Below, piece after piece: positions 23,945 through 35,578 of a DNA stretch of 64,000 nt. Origin of the DNA: Oscheius onirici. Lineage: Eukaryota; Nematoda; Chromadorea; Rhabditida; Rhabditidae. Positions within the stretch are counted from its first letter, which is position 1. The number at the start of each line of letters is the position of its first letter. The DNA lies in the NCBI GenBank assembly GCA_932521025.1, contig OW051468.1, positions 930,064 through 994,063 of the forward strand, given 5' to 3'. The notes beneath the pieces are model-generated. The model saw nothing but the letters and a program-made list of their open reading frames with translations, ran no database searches and was not told the DNA's origin. Both the position numbers and the translations under genes were made by a program.

Positions 23945-26354
23945 TTACTTCTTTTTCGGCTTCATATCTTCAAAGCATTTGTGTAGGACGATTTTGGAGC
24001 CGGGAGACGTATTTCCTTCGTGGCCCTGCAAACAAAGTTATTATTTTTGGTGATAATATAGAATTCAGCTTTATCAGAGAGCCAGAATCGTTGCGGGAGC
24101 TGTCTAACTGTCTAGACAGCGGCTACATCTAAATGTACTGTCAAACTGTAGTTACAGCTCAACGGCTGTCTAATTGTCTTGACTGTAGTCATAAAAATGT
24201 CAAAATAGCCAAGCCTCGCAGTTTTTCGCATTGAATTTAATGCAATTACTGAGAATTCGAAAAAATGAGTATAAAACGTCGAAAATAAGTATTTTTGAGG
24301 AGTTCGCGACGGGATCCGTTTACTCTTGGTCTCGCAGCGATTCTACCCATGTTTGGTCAAAAACAACAAAAAATTACCCTGCTCCAATCGTAGCCGATAG
24401 CGTAGGCCATAATCTGTCCGGAAGAGTGAATATCGACGCAGGTCAGAGGCATCGGATGTCCGTCGGAGGCCTTCAGCTTAGTACGAGCATCCTTATCCCA
24501 CATTGAGTATTTGCCGTCACCGCCGATCGTGACCAGAGTTCCGTGGTTCGGATGGAAGGCGATCCCGTTTACCTGGAAAAAATAGATAAATTTGCATGGA
24601 AAGTTATAGAGATTCCATCTGATGCTTTTTCGACTAATTTTAGTTATTTGTAACGATGAAAAATATGGATTTCTTCGAACAAACAACGGATTTTTGTCTA
24701 TGAGATGAATAAGCAGAAAAGTTAACGTACCCCATAAATTTCCTGATATCCGTTGACGAGCTCCGCCGATCGGTGACACTTGAACGTAAAATTGTCCTTG
24801 GCATTGGCCGTCTCTAGGACCTGGATTGCGACACGGCCCTCAATGGATCCAACGGCAAAGCCCGTCGGAGCAGCATTGTTTTTGTCCTTGAAAATGGCTA
24901 TGCACCGATGCTGAAAATGAATCATTTTTTCTCAGATTTTGGATCAAAAACCTGGTGTTTCAGCTGACTCTCTACCGTCTTGTACTCGGTCGGTCCATTC
25001 TCCAGATTGTAGACTTTGATCGTCTTGTTGGCCAGGAGTACAGCCGCCATCGGATAGACGACGTCGGCAGCATATACTCTCTCGGGGAGCTCAATACAAG
25101 CCATCTGGGTCTGCTGCGGCAGATTTCGCATGTCCCAGCAGCGGAGCGTCTTGTCCCACGAGCCGGTCATGAGACATGAGTAGCCGGGAGCCTGAAAAAA
25201 GAGCTATAGCTGCGGGATTTTTTAGTTCACAGTTCATAGTTTTACACGCCACCCTGATCGTTCATATTTTGGCTTTTTAGCTAGATTTCTCCTATTTTTC
25301 ACTTTTTGACATAATTTTGGCCACAGACTAGACAGTTAGACGCCGCTATTTCGTTTAGGGTACAGACAAGATAGTTAGACAGCCACTTTGGCTGTAGCTA
25401 CAGACAAGACAGTTAGCCAGTCACTCTGATGTAGCCACAGACTCCACAGTTGGACAGCCTTTTTTGTAGTGGCCAAAAAAGTTATTCACACATCTTACTA
25501 GTTCTAGGGGTAACTATTCGAGGGAAATCCAATAAATGTATTTAGAAGGGGTGAAAAATGGTGAAAACACAAACTTTGACCTACCTTGATCCAATGACAG
25601 GTGCGTACGGGTCCGTTATGCGTTCCGACGACGGCAATCTGATTCGAGGCGAGGTCCCAGAGCCGGACATCGTTATCAGCGGCGGCTATAAAGATTCGAG
25701 CTCCGTCCTCCGTCCAGTCAATGTCCAAGACGGGAGCCGGAATGTTCTGCTGGGCTTTCGGTTCGCATTGGCCGTTCTCATTCAGCATCCAGACGCGAAT
25801 TACCTGTAAATTTGGGCACTTTTTTCGTTAAAAAGAAAAAAATGTCAAATATACTCGATTCTTGGTCAAATTCTGGTCTTTAGCAAAAATATCCTAAATC
25901 GGCGTTTTGTTACCATGCCGCAGCGGCAAGGCGCTCATTTAGTGCCCAAACGTCGCGGGTTCGATTCCGCTGTACAATTTTTTCAGAATGAGCTGAAATG
26001 GCAGGAAATCTTGTAATTCTGTGGGGGTTTGAGATCAACAAGAATAAAATGGGTTTTTTTAGCAAAGAAAGTAACGTGAAAGAGGAAAAACTCACTCCAT
26101 CCCAGCTTCCAGCAGCCAGCATCGGCTTTTCCGCGGTCGGTGGACTGAATTTCAAGACTTGCACAGTGTCATCTGGAGAACTTTCCACCTGAAATGATTC
26201 GATCGTCGAAATGGCTAGAAAAGTGATAAAAAGGACGTTAGAGGAAAAAAATCGTAAAGCTTACCACAATATCATCGCTCGCCGTATTCGTCGTCGTCGT
26301 AGACGAGGCTCCAAAAAGCGACGGCTTGTTTCCGAAATTGCTCGTGCCGAACAT
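23945..26354 (-). CDS. npp-17: mRNA export factor RAE1/Gle2 (nuclear pore WD40 protein)
   Basis: Seven exons join in frame to 365 residues, against 368 in human RAE1: 26265-26354, 26096-26188, 25585-25803, 24952-25191, 24731-24910, 24378-24572, 23945-24025. The N-terminus is [15 protein letters not shown], with FG-type repeats. A seven-blade WD40 propeller follows ([68 protein letters not shown]). The C-terminal exon [20 protein letters not shown] matches the GHE... tail after YDWS. RAE1 binds NUP98 at the pore and helps export mRNA; it also acts at the spindle. Introns contain a tRNA-like fragment and CTACAGACAAGACAG repeats. The gene follows PTP and ValRS on the same strand. Confidence 0.95.
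25913..25976 (+). pseudogene. tRNA-like fragment in RAE1 intron
   Basis: The T arm GCGGG-TTCGATT-CCGCT is nearly intact and box A-like GCAGCGGCAAGGCGC is present. The acceptor and anticodon stems are poor. It is probably a decayed tRNA or a tRNA-derived repeat. Confidence 0.35.
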
Positions 26355-26891
26355 TTCTGAGCTTTGGTTAGCAAAATACATGAAAAACACTAAAAAATAA
26401 AACTTCCAGGCATAAGAACCTGCTTAAATACAAGTAAAAACGCAACAAAACGGGCATTTTTATTAAACAACGAAAAATTAAACATATACGGAGATTACTG
26501 CATAAACGGGAGGCGGAGAAAAGTCCCGTAATCACAGAGGAGGTGGGGGAAAAGTTTGGGAGCTAAAGCTTGAGAATATTAAGGGGAAATGAGAATATTT
26601 TAAAGGACTGTAAGGGGGGAGGGGGATAGAAGGCACGCAATCACCGAGTGAATCACAAGAGAGGTAAGGATGGGCCTGAAAGTTGACATTTTAGAGGCGG
26701 AAAATCTTGGCAGAGTATCTAATGTTAACACGTTAAATTTGGCTGCGTATGAAGAAGACATTGGATACTCACAATCAGGATATGTTTTTTGGCGAAAACA
26801 GGTTCATTTTAAAAGCACACTTTAAGAAGAAGTTTGGCTCGGAAAAATGAGCATTTTAGGAGGAAAAACTGACCAATAAAAAGTTGGATCT

Positions 26892-29060
26892 CTAATGACG
26901 GAAATAGTAGTAGGCAAAGATGCTGGCGACGGCGACAACGCCGCCGACGATGACGCTGCGACTGGAGAAGAGACTTGGCTGTTGACGATGACGACGAATG
27001 ACAGCTGCAGCGGCTTCTTCAGACTTGCGACTTTTGCGGACCATGCTCGAGATCATTTCTCGTCTATAAATAAGCTCGATCTGCCTGGCGAGACCTGTAA
27101 GCGCCGGGGTTTTAATTTACGCGAAGCTATAGCCAAAAAATGCGGGAAACGACGACAAAAGGGGTACCTTTTAGCCAAACGCTCATCGATATCTTCCTGA
27201 GTTTCCGACTTTCGCTTCTTCAGATGATCGTGGGAGGAGGAGGGAGGGGAGACGGCCGCATCACCTGAAATTTTATAACGCTATTTCGAATTGTCCACAT
27301 TGATAAGAATATCTCCTGCTTTTCAAAACTCGCAGAATGCTTTCGAAATTAGGAAATGAGTATGCTCTAGTCTCGTTGGCGACTAAATTATAAGAAAAAC
27401 AGCTTACCAGCAGCTTTGCGAAGCTTCCTGACCCCGTCAACGATAGTCTTCCAGGCGAATTGAAACTGCTCCGGCGTCTGGATGAGACCCATTCGCTGGT
27501 TGCGAATTTCCACGAGGAGACTGTTCGGATCGATCTCGGCCTCAGGGACTTGAAGTTCAGCCTATATTTTCACTGTTATAGCGTTAAATTTTCATCGAAA
27601 GAAATTGGCCTAAAACTGGAAAAATGCGAGATATTTTAAAGGACTGTCTCTCCGCCGTGTCCCGCAGCTATTCAGGCAGCAAAAGAGCTGGAAAACGGAC
27701 CATTCGAATCACCGAATCGGCTAGAACAAAGGTTCCGGAGCGTCCAATTCCGGCACTGCAGTGGACGACAACGGGAGCGTCGTCCTCTTCCACTGAAAGA
27801 ACGTTCAGCGATTTGATGTAGTCGAGCATTTCGAGGAAATGTTCCGTGCTCTCCGGCACACCAAAATCCGGCCATTCCGTGTACTGAATGTGGTAGACTT
27901 GGCGCTCTTCTTCTAAAATGCAAGTTTTGGTGGAAAAAATAAAGAAAATACCTGTCTCATTGTGCTTGACATTGAATTGGCGGGAAATAAAGTTCTTCAG
28001 CTTCTTCTCCGACTCCAGATGGACCGTGTAGGGTTCGAAGACCATCGTCGGATTCTGCTGGCAGGAGAAGTACTTTTCACATCTGAAAAAAATAGGCGTT
28101 TTGAGGAAAACGAGTCAAGTTTATGTTTCCATTTTTTGGGATGGATGGCGAGCAATAAGCCGATTTTGAGCCAAAAACCGATAAAAAAAGCGCCAACTCA
28201 CTTCATGGATCCTCCCTCAAAAAGCCGATTCAACATGACGATGGCCGGCACGTTGTTCTCGAAGATCATCTGCCAGAAATCGCTCACCGATTCCTCTACC
28301 GGTCCCTGTGTTTTATTGTCTAAAAATCACTGAAAAACCAAACCTGGCTGAGAATATAGTTCCTTCTGGCTCGTGGGACGCTGACAAAGGAAGCATTTAT
28401 GTAGTCGTTTTCACCGAGCAGCTTGACGCGATTGTGATCGTCTAAAATTATTTTTTGGCTTAAAATGAGAGAAAAACTTACATGGAAGAACATTTGTGTA
28501 TCTATTTTTGTCCATATTTGCGCGGGAGAGAGCAAACTTCGTCGTCATGTTCTTGCGCAGATTGCATCTCGAATCTTCAAGCAGTTGCTGAAAATTTGAG
28601 CGAAATTAGTGGTACTACTCGAGTTGGGAAAGACGCTGAGTTCAAATTTCTGGTCAGAGCAAATTTGGTTTTTATTTGAGTGGGCAAATGGGAAAAAATG
28701 TCTGAAAGTGACTTATGATGGAAAAATCCTCGGTTTTCGACTAGTTTTCACATCTAGAAGCTTTTTTACACGCTGAACGCAATATACTTGGTTAGGCATG
28801 GGAAAAATTGCTCAAAATTGGACAAAAGTGTACAAAACATGTCCGAAAGTGGCTAAGCATACACGGAGACTCAATAAACTTGGTCAGAAAGGAGAAAACG
28901 ACAAGTTCAGGGCATTTTTGCATAAAAAGAGGACCAAACTTGGCCTACTGAGCCATTTTTTACATTAAATTCGAGATTAAAAAAAAGCTCTTACCTGATA
29001 AAGCTCCCGCCAGACTTTCGGATCGTCTCCAAAATTCTCGTATTGTTCGGTTAAGGACAT
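26892..29060 (-). CDS. Non-receptor protein tyrosine phosphatase, PTP1B/TC-PTP-like, C-terminal tail anchor
   Basis: Nine exons: 28995-29060, 28482-28587, 28344-28441, 28202-28305, 27952-28082, 27701-27912, 27408-27561, 27168-27264, 26892-27084. They keep frame throughout. The protein shows KNRYTNVLPYDHNRVKL, NDYINASFV, the WPD loop (TEWPDFGVPEST), the P-loop VHCSAGIGRSGTF with catalytic Cys and Arg, and the Q-loop RMGLIQTPEQF. After the domain come a basic linker (KKRKSE) and a final hydrophobic helix SVIVGGVVAVASIFAYYYF, then RH-stop, the layout that tethers PTP1B to the ER. It should dephosphorylate tyrosine on receptors and signalling proteins. The donor at 27700 (ATG-GTCCGT) is weak but gives the only alignment-consistent join. 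A T-rich AG acceptor lies one base before the ATG, and ValRS ends about 250 bases upstream, so these may share a transcript. Confidence 0.92.
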
Positions 29061-29308
29061 CCTGAAACGAGAAAATGAGCAGAAGCGAAGAATTTTGAAC
29101 TTTTGCCTGTCCAGAATGGAGGGACATTTAAATGGGGCGCATTTACCGGGGAAAATGACTCAGAACATTGTTTTTTTTGTCCGGAAACGGCTCACAAGAT
29201 TTTCCGGTAAAACATGGGCGAAGGACCTTCACAAAGCTAACAGCTGTCGCTACAAAGATCAAATAATTTAATCTGCCTAAAAATAACAAAAAATTTAACA
29301 ATGTACAA

Positions 29309-32300
29309 TTATTTGGCTTCTGAAAGAAGCATTTTAAGTCGCTCAATCTCATCGGCGCAGTTCATGGCCACAGCCGCAGCTTGCTCAGCCTTCCGATGGC
29401 TTTTTTCGATCAGAGCCGGCCGAATCTTGACGTCCTCGCGGTCACGAGCTGCAATTTCTTCGTACTTTCGGGCCTTCTCGGTAAATTGGGCCCAGCGCTG
29501 TTCCGTCTTTTCTAGCATTCGACGTAGACGGGCGAGAAAATCGTCACGGTAGGCGTCCTGGAATTGAGGAGAATTAAATTACGTAAACATTGATGAAACC
29601 GGGCCCGAAACTAATCTTTTCCTTAGAAATTCAGCTCAAAATCATGGTAACTTCATCTTACAGCGGAAGATGAGTCAGTTACCAGGATAAATTGATTTCT
29701 TTTGGACGTCACTAGGACAAGAACAAACAGTAGGAACGACAAGATTTTCATAGAAATAGGTGTTTTCACTAGCCATGAGTCACTTATCAATGAAAGTTGG
29801 CACGACGGGTTTCTTACTGAACAAGCAAAACGCGCGTCTATAATTATAAATACATCTTCTGGTTTTGGTGCCATATATCTAGCAATTTGTCGTTGTCTTT
29901 TTTGAATAGCATGCGGAAGTCAAATGACCCTGCAGAGTCAGCGAAAGAGAGGACAGTCATCGAATCATGTGGCTCCATTGACCCCGGGGATAAATGAGAG
30001 GACCACAGCTGTTTTCCGGAACAAGTTTTGTCGCCCAAAGCGGTAAAAAAAACACTAAAAAGTTACCTCAATTTTCAGCGCCAACAAATCGTCCGATCCT
30101 GGCAGATTGCACGGAATGAGCCCGTTCGGCAGGTCAATTTTCGTCGGAACTACGGCTTTGAGCCGAAGCGCGCCTAGGTTCTCCAGAACTGGGGCTATGT
30201 CGCTCAAATTGGCTCGATTTGACACCAAAATGCCTACAAAATGATTTTTTGAGAGAAATAGGTCTACAAATACCTTCAAATTCCATTTTCGCCGGCAATT
30301 GGAGCTGTTGGCGGACGCTTCGAACGGCAGCCACGGATGCTAGAGCCACGTTGAAAAGTTCTTCCAGTTCTTCGTCTCGATGGAAAATCATCATCGATGG
30401 CTTAAGTTTTTAAGTTTTTTTTTGACAAAAAAGGGTGGAAACCTTGACAAAATCAAAGTAGATGGAGCCGGGTTCGCGTCGGAAGACTCGCTCGTAGAGA
30501 TGTTCAGTGACGAAGGGCATAAAGACGGACAGCTGGACGAATGTGGGCTGAACTACTCGCGTCAGCGTCGTTCGGATCTCGTTCAGACGGTGGACATCGT
30601 CTATCCAGAGGGCCTTCTTTGTCGTTTCCTGCAAAAAGAACAGAATCAGCGACTTGTTGATAAAAAATAGGCGAATTCAATAAAAAACGGATAAAAACCA
30701 ACCAGATAAACGTCACACAAGTTGCCCAAAATGAACTGATGCAGCGTGTTGAAGGCCAGATGAGGCGCTCTTGCCGCCATGTGAGAATCTACCGTAATCA
30801 GCGTCTGTGACAGTCGTGACATGATCCATTTGTCCTGGAAATTTTGCGCTTTTTATGAGAAACAAAAACTAACAGCCACGGCGTCAGAATCGACTTCCTT
30901 CTGTTTTGGGCACTTTGCCGCCACCGTTTCCATATAATTGGCCAGATTCCAGAGCTTGTTGCAGAAACGACGCCCCTCGCCGGCGAGCTCGACGACATTG
31001 AGGGAGATATCTGTGGCTAGAACGTCGTGACGAAGGAGAGCAAATCGAAGGGCATCCGCTCCAGATTTAGGAATTCCTTCGGGATAGCGTTTCTTTAGGT
31101 CCTCCGTGGCGATTTCTGCAAATTGAGCATATAAAATTAAACTTTTTCACTATATTTTCCCAAATTTTTGCTAAAAGTTACCCTAAAATTGCTATTTTCG
31201 CTCTATAAAAGCTAGGATTGAAGGGGAAAATTCTTGGAAAAATGTCACATCAATTCAACGTGCTTTTGAAGATGGACGAGGGGGAGCCGCTCGGCGCAAC
31301 TCCTAACGACAAGCTGGTAATTGTACATGTCCAGCCGGGAACTCTGGCAGAGGGTAAAATCAAGGTTTGTGTAGATTTTTTGAGTTAATAAACTTCAGGC
31401 CGGCGACCAAATAATCTCCGTCAACGGCATTGCCGTCAAAGACAGCGCCGAATTTTTCAAGGCGTTCCATTTCGCGCCGCCACTCACACCTCTGATAATT
31501 ACAAGGCTGGTGGTCTGAGCCTCGGCTTGGGCATTAAGCACTACCAGAATCGCGTTCTCATCTCGAAAACTGATCCGGGAAGTTTGAGCTCAAAAACAGT
31601 GGGCGTTGGAGATCATATTGTGGATATTGACGGGATTCCCGTCACGGACAAGGACGTCGTCAGGGATATGCTTGTCCGTCGTCTTCAGGTAAGAAAATGA
31701 AGTCCAAAAGGCCTATTTTTGCCCGGGAAACGGCCCCATGCAAGCTACAGTAATCCGCATCTCCAATTGAAGACCCTTGGCGTATCTTCGCTGAGTATTC
31801 AATGTTTTCTGTGTCTAATTGCTGCTCACCACTAGCCTAGATAAACCCCGTAAACAGTTAGATGCTCAGCCAAGATACGCAGTCAAATTCTTGTATTTTA
31901 CCTGCGTATTTTGGCTGAGTATCACATGTTCCGTGTAAAAGCAAAAAGTTACTGATTCCAATCGGATTTTCAGTACTTTACACCCATTTTTCTCAAAATG
32001 TATGCAAAATGCCTAAACTACAGTATCCAGCCAAATTTCAGTCAAAAGGCATGGTCAGCTTGCTCATCGAGCGTCCGAAAAGCGACGAAGCCAAAACTTG
32101 GACCGTCACGGCTCTTCAGGCTCCCGGCGTTGCAGCTCCCTCAGTTCAGATGAATTCCGACGTCAGGGCCATCTGTCAGCAACAGAAAGACAAAATTGCC
32201 TTGAAAAATGGCCTAGGGGTTAAATCCATCTACAAGCCGGGTACTGTAGATGGACGGATGAAGGTGCGGGAGAAGCATGAGACGCATTTGATTGGAACGG

Positions 32301-35300
32301 ACAACGAGGAAAAGAAACTCAAGACTTGTAAATAAGGGAGCTGCGAGACGAGTACTAAACGTGTGAAATTGCAATTAAGATTAGCTGGAACATAAGCCTA
32401 ACAATAAGTTGCGCAATTGTTTTGCGGCGCCACCGTTCGATCTGGCAAGGTAGGACACGTCGGGGCCGGTTAGTATCAGGTTCGAATTCTTTTCGTGTCA
32501 ACATGTTTTTTTTCTATTCAGAAAAGCACATTTTAGGTCAAAATTTCACCCATAGGTAGAGTTTTTCGTTCTGAATGTTTACCTCTTTCCTTGCCACTGA
32601 GAGCGCTCTCCTCCAACCTTTCGAGCATTTTCGGCAGGGAGATTCCATCGAGCACGTCCAGTGGATCAATCACGTTGCCGAGAGACTTGCTGAAAATCAT
32701 TTTTAGACCTATAAAACACAAAAAATAACCTCATTTTCCGGCCATTCGGGTCCCGAATCAGGCCGTGGAGCATGACTTCTCCAAAGGGGTTCTGTCCAGC
32801 GAGACGCCTCGTCATCAGAATCATTCGCACGATCCAGAAGCCGAGAATGTCCCAGCCCGTCTCCATCAGATTCAGTTGGACGTCTGTGGGCTTGAAATCC
32901 TTCTTCATCCAGCCAGCTGTGACAAGGGGAGCCAGGGAGGAGCTGAAAATTGCTATTTTCAGGACTTGTTTAATGAAATGAAGGTCTATTTACTTCGTAG
33001 AGGGAAAAAGGCTTCCAGTAGTATGTTACAGCCAAGACAGTTAGACAGCCGCCTTGTTCAAGCTACAACTAGTTAGACAGAGAATTTTGTGGTATCTACA
33101 GACTAGACAGTTAGACATCAAAATTTGTTGTCTTGTCAAGAAGTGAAAAACGATTTAAAAAAATTACCTGAACCAGGTATCCAGAACGTCCTCATCCCTA
33201 CGAATCCGCCCAGTTCCGAGTTTTCCGACGGCTTCATCGTGCGTCCTGGCACTGATCCATTGAGAGTTTTCTGCCGACTGGTAAGCCGGAATCTGATGTC
33301 CCCAGACGAGTTGACGGCTCAGGCACCACGGATCCTCATTCGCTAGCCAGTCAAAGAGCTTGCCCTCGTGGAATGCCGGCGTTATTTTGATCTGAAAAAG
33401 GATTCGTGAAAAAAGGAAGCCAAAATCGGCGGGAAATTTGTCTCGCAGCGAAAAGCTATCGTAACACGGTACTTCTTTTCGTTCTGAGCAGATGGACGCC
33501 GCCACTTGCAAAGTACCAGGATAAAAAGATTGCTTCAGTCTTCAAATTGAACTAAAATCGAAGGAAAAAAGCTACCTGTCCGGCCCTGATAGCCTCCTCG
33601 GCATCCTTGTGCATCTCTCGCGTGTCCATGAACCACTGTTCAGTTAGACGGGGCTCAATGACGTCCCCTGTCCGGCTACAGACGCTGATCTGTCCTCCTT
33701 CATGCTTCTGGTCTTTTCCCAGCAGTCCCGTCGCTTTTAGCTGCTCCACGACGAGATTTCTGGCCTCAAATCTGTCCATTCCATGGAATTCGGCCGGCAG
33801 CTCGCCACATAGCCTTCCCGTCTCATCTATACAGCTTCTAAATTTGGATTTTTTTTCACAAATAAAGAGAAAAAAACCTGCTGGCTGCCTGGGAATCTGC
33901 TGCAAGAATAGAGTCCCAATTTCTGGCGGCAATTTGGAAATCGAGGAAATCGTGAGCTGGGGTGATTTTTAGAATGCCTAAAGAGGATTTTTTAGCGTGA
34001 GGGACAAAAATGCCTCGTACCTGTTCCCTTGTCCGGAATGACGGCCGAATCGGCAATTATTGGAAGAAGGCGATCGTGGAAGATGGGGTGACGAACGCGG
34101 GAACCGATGAGACTGAAAAATGGAAATGCTATGAGGCTTTGGAAATAAGAATCCCATTTTTTGAGGGGATAACGAACAGAGCGGCTTACCAGCTCCAAAA
34201 GTCGAAGAAAAACTTACTGGGCATAGCGCTGATCCTCCGGATGGACAGCCAGGGCAACGTCGGCAAAAATAGTCTCTGGTCTTGTCGTTCCGACTTCTAC
34301 GAAAGCACAATTCAGCGGGTAGCGAATTGTGTACATTCTGCCGACTTCCACGTCTCTTTTTCCACCTGCTAGATCCGGAATTGTTATCCTATCGCCTGTA
34401 GCAACATCCCGACGATCGACTTCCTGATCCGAGAGCGAACTTTTCAACGTGGGACACCAATTGACAAGACGCCGATCACGATAGATCAAATTTTGGTCGT
34501 GTAGCTCGCAGAATGCTCGTGTTACGGCGGCGGAATAGGTCTCAAAGGGGCGGGAAATTTTAGTAGAAACGGTGGAACGTACCTCATCGAGAGTGTAGTA
34601 GCAACTATCCCAGTCCAGTGTCGCTCCGAGACGATTCAGTTGCTTCAGAATCACTTGCGAGTTCCTGGAAATTGACTGAATTAGTCTCAAAATGTGGTAA
34701 ATTAGGTAATTTTCCTACTATTTCGTTTAACTTGAAAGTCTTGGAAAGTGAGCCGTTTTTTCTCGAAATACATCTGATTCTGGGGAACAATCGGTGGCGG
34801 GGTAAAGTTGGAAAAGAAGCCGGCGTTTTTGAAGAAGAAGTTCAGAAAAAATGGGGAGAAGAGCGATCATCTTACTCTGGCCACAAAGCAGATTGTGAAG
34901 AAATGAAAAAGACTTTTAACACGGCCATTTGGCTGCTTTCCAGACCACAAAATGTTTGTGGCATTACAAAGACTTTCTGGTTCGCTCCGAGCAAAATTTT
35001 AACGAAAAAGAGCTTACTCTTTGCTCCAAGCATGGCAATAGTCCAAAAACTCTTCGCGACTCATCTGACTTCTTGTCATCTTCCTCTCTTGCCACAGCTT
35101 CCGCTCCACCACCGACTGTGTAGCAATTCCGGCATGATCAAAGCCCGGAAGCCATCTGGCTATGCCTCCTTTGACCCGGTGATGTCGACAGAGAGAATCC
35201 TCGACGGCGACGGTCAGTGCATGACCGAGATGTAATTTTCCCGTTACATTCGGCGGAGGTAGGATCATTTTAAAGCTCGGGCCGAAAATATTATGTTTTT

Positions 35301-35487
35301 AGATGAAAAACCTCGGCGAAACCTCGATTTCCGTAGTTTGAGCCGGCCCATTGTGTCCTTTGAGCATAATTTTCGGCCACGAGATCGACATCGAAGGAAC
35401 TGAAGTCTTTTTGTATATGTTTAGCGAAAAGAGTACACCTTGGAGCTGCCGTAGAGAGTAATCGTCTTCTTTGTAGCCGGACGGCAA
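29309..35487 (-). CDS. Valyl-tRNA synthetase, possibly mitochondrial
   Basis: Class I synthetase with exons, in coding order, about 35303-35487 or longer, about 35018-35276, 34583-34664, 34218-34540, 34021-34112, 33878-33977, 33576-33837, 33168-33391, 32730-32942, 32583-32689, 30874-31115, 30703-30834, 30443-30628, 30274-30400, 30067-30233, 29309-29557. Signatures are [14 protein letters not shown] (HIGH), [21 protein letters not shown], editing-domain [26 protein letters not shown], and [16 protein letters not shown] rebuilt across two splice junctions. The C-terminus is the expected coiled arm. It charges tRNA-Val. The N-terminus is unresolved: one frame of 35291-35578 gives [21 protein letters not shown], a convincing mitochondrial presequence, but the splice phase to the PPPNVTG exon fits the other frame (EIEVSPSFKMIL). 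The intron 31116-32582 hosts an antisense PDZ gene. Confidence 0.88.
31242..32335 (+). CDS. Tandem PDZ-domain protein, nested antisense in ValRS intron, frameshifted
   Basis: Exons 31242-31364, 31399-31688 and 32042-32335. The first PDZ domain reads [20 protein letters not shown] and then [15 protein letters not shown]; the second reads [20 protein letters not shown] and ends [21 protein letters not shown] conserved tail ([18 protein letters not shown]) follows. This resembles a nematode-expanded two-PDZ family. The middle exon is 290 bases, two more than a multiple of three, so the frame of domain 1 and that of domain 2 disagree. The switch must occur around 31470-31505, and the linker I expect in the family (about 40 residues) is missing there. 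It is either a pseudogene, a real deletion with frameshift, or a sequencing error. Codon use otherwise looks functional. Confidence 0.6.
32424..32498 (+). pseudogene. tRNA-derived repeat fragment
   Basis: The sequence GGCGCCACCGTTCGATCTGGCAAG through GGCCGGTTAG and GGTTCGAATT matches the tRNA-like segment found in both arms of the large hairpin at 55325-56119. A box B is present, but the stems do not close. It is a member of a dispersed tRNA-related family. Confidence 0.45.
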
Positions 35488-35578
35488 CAGAAAATCTGCT
35501 CATCTCATATTTTGAGGGACAGCTCTGAAATCGAGAAGTTGGGAGGGAAAAAAAGCGTTTGGAGAGCAGAATACGCAA

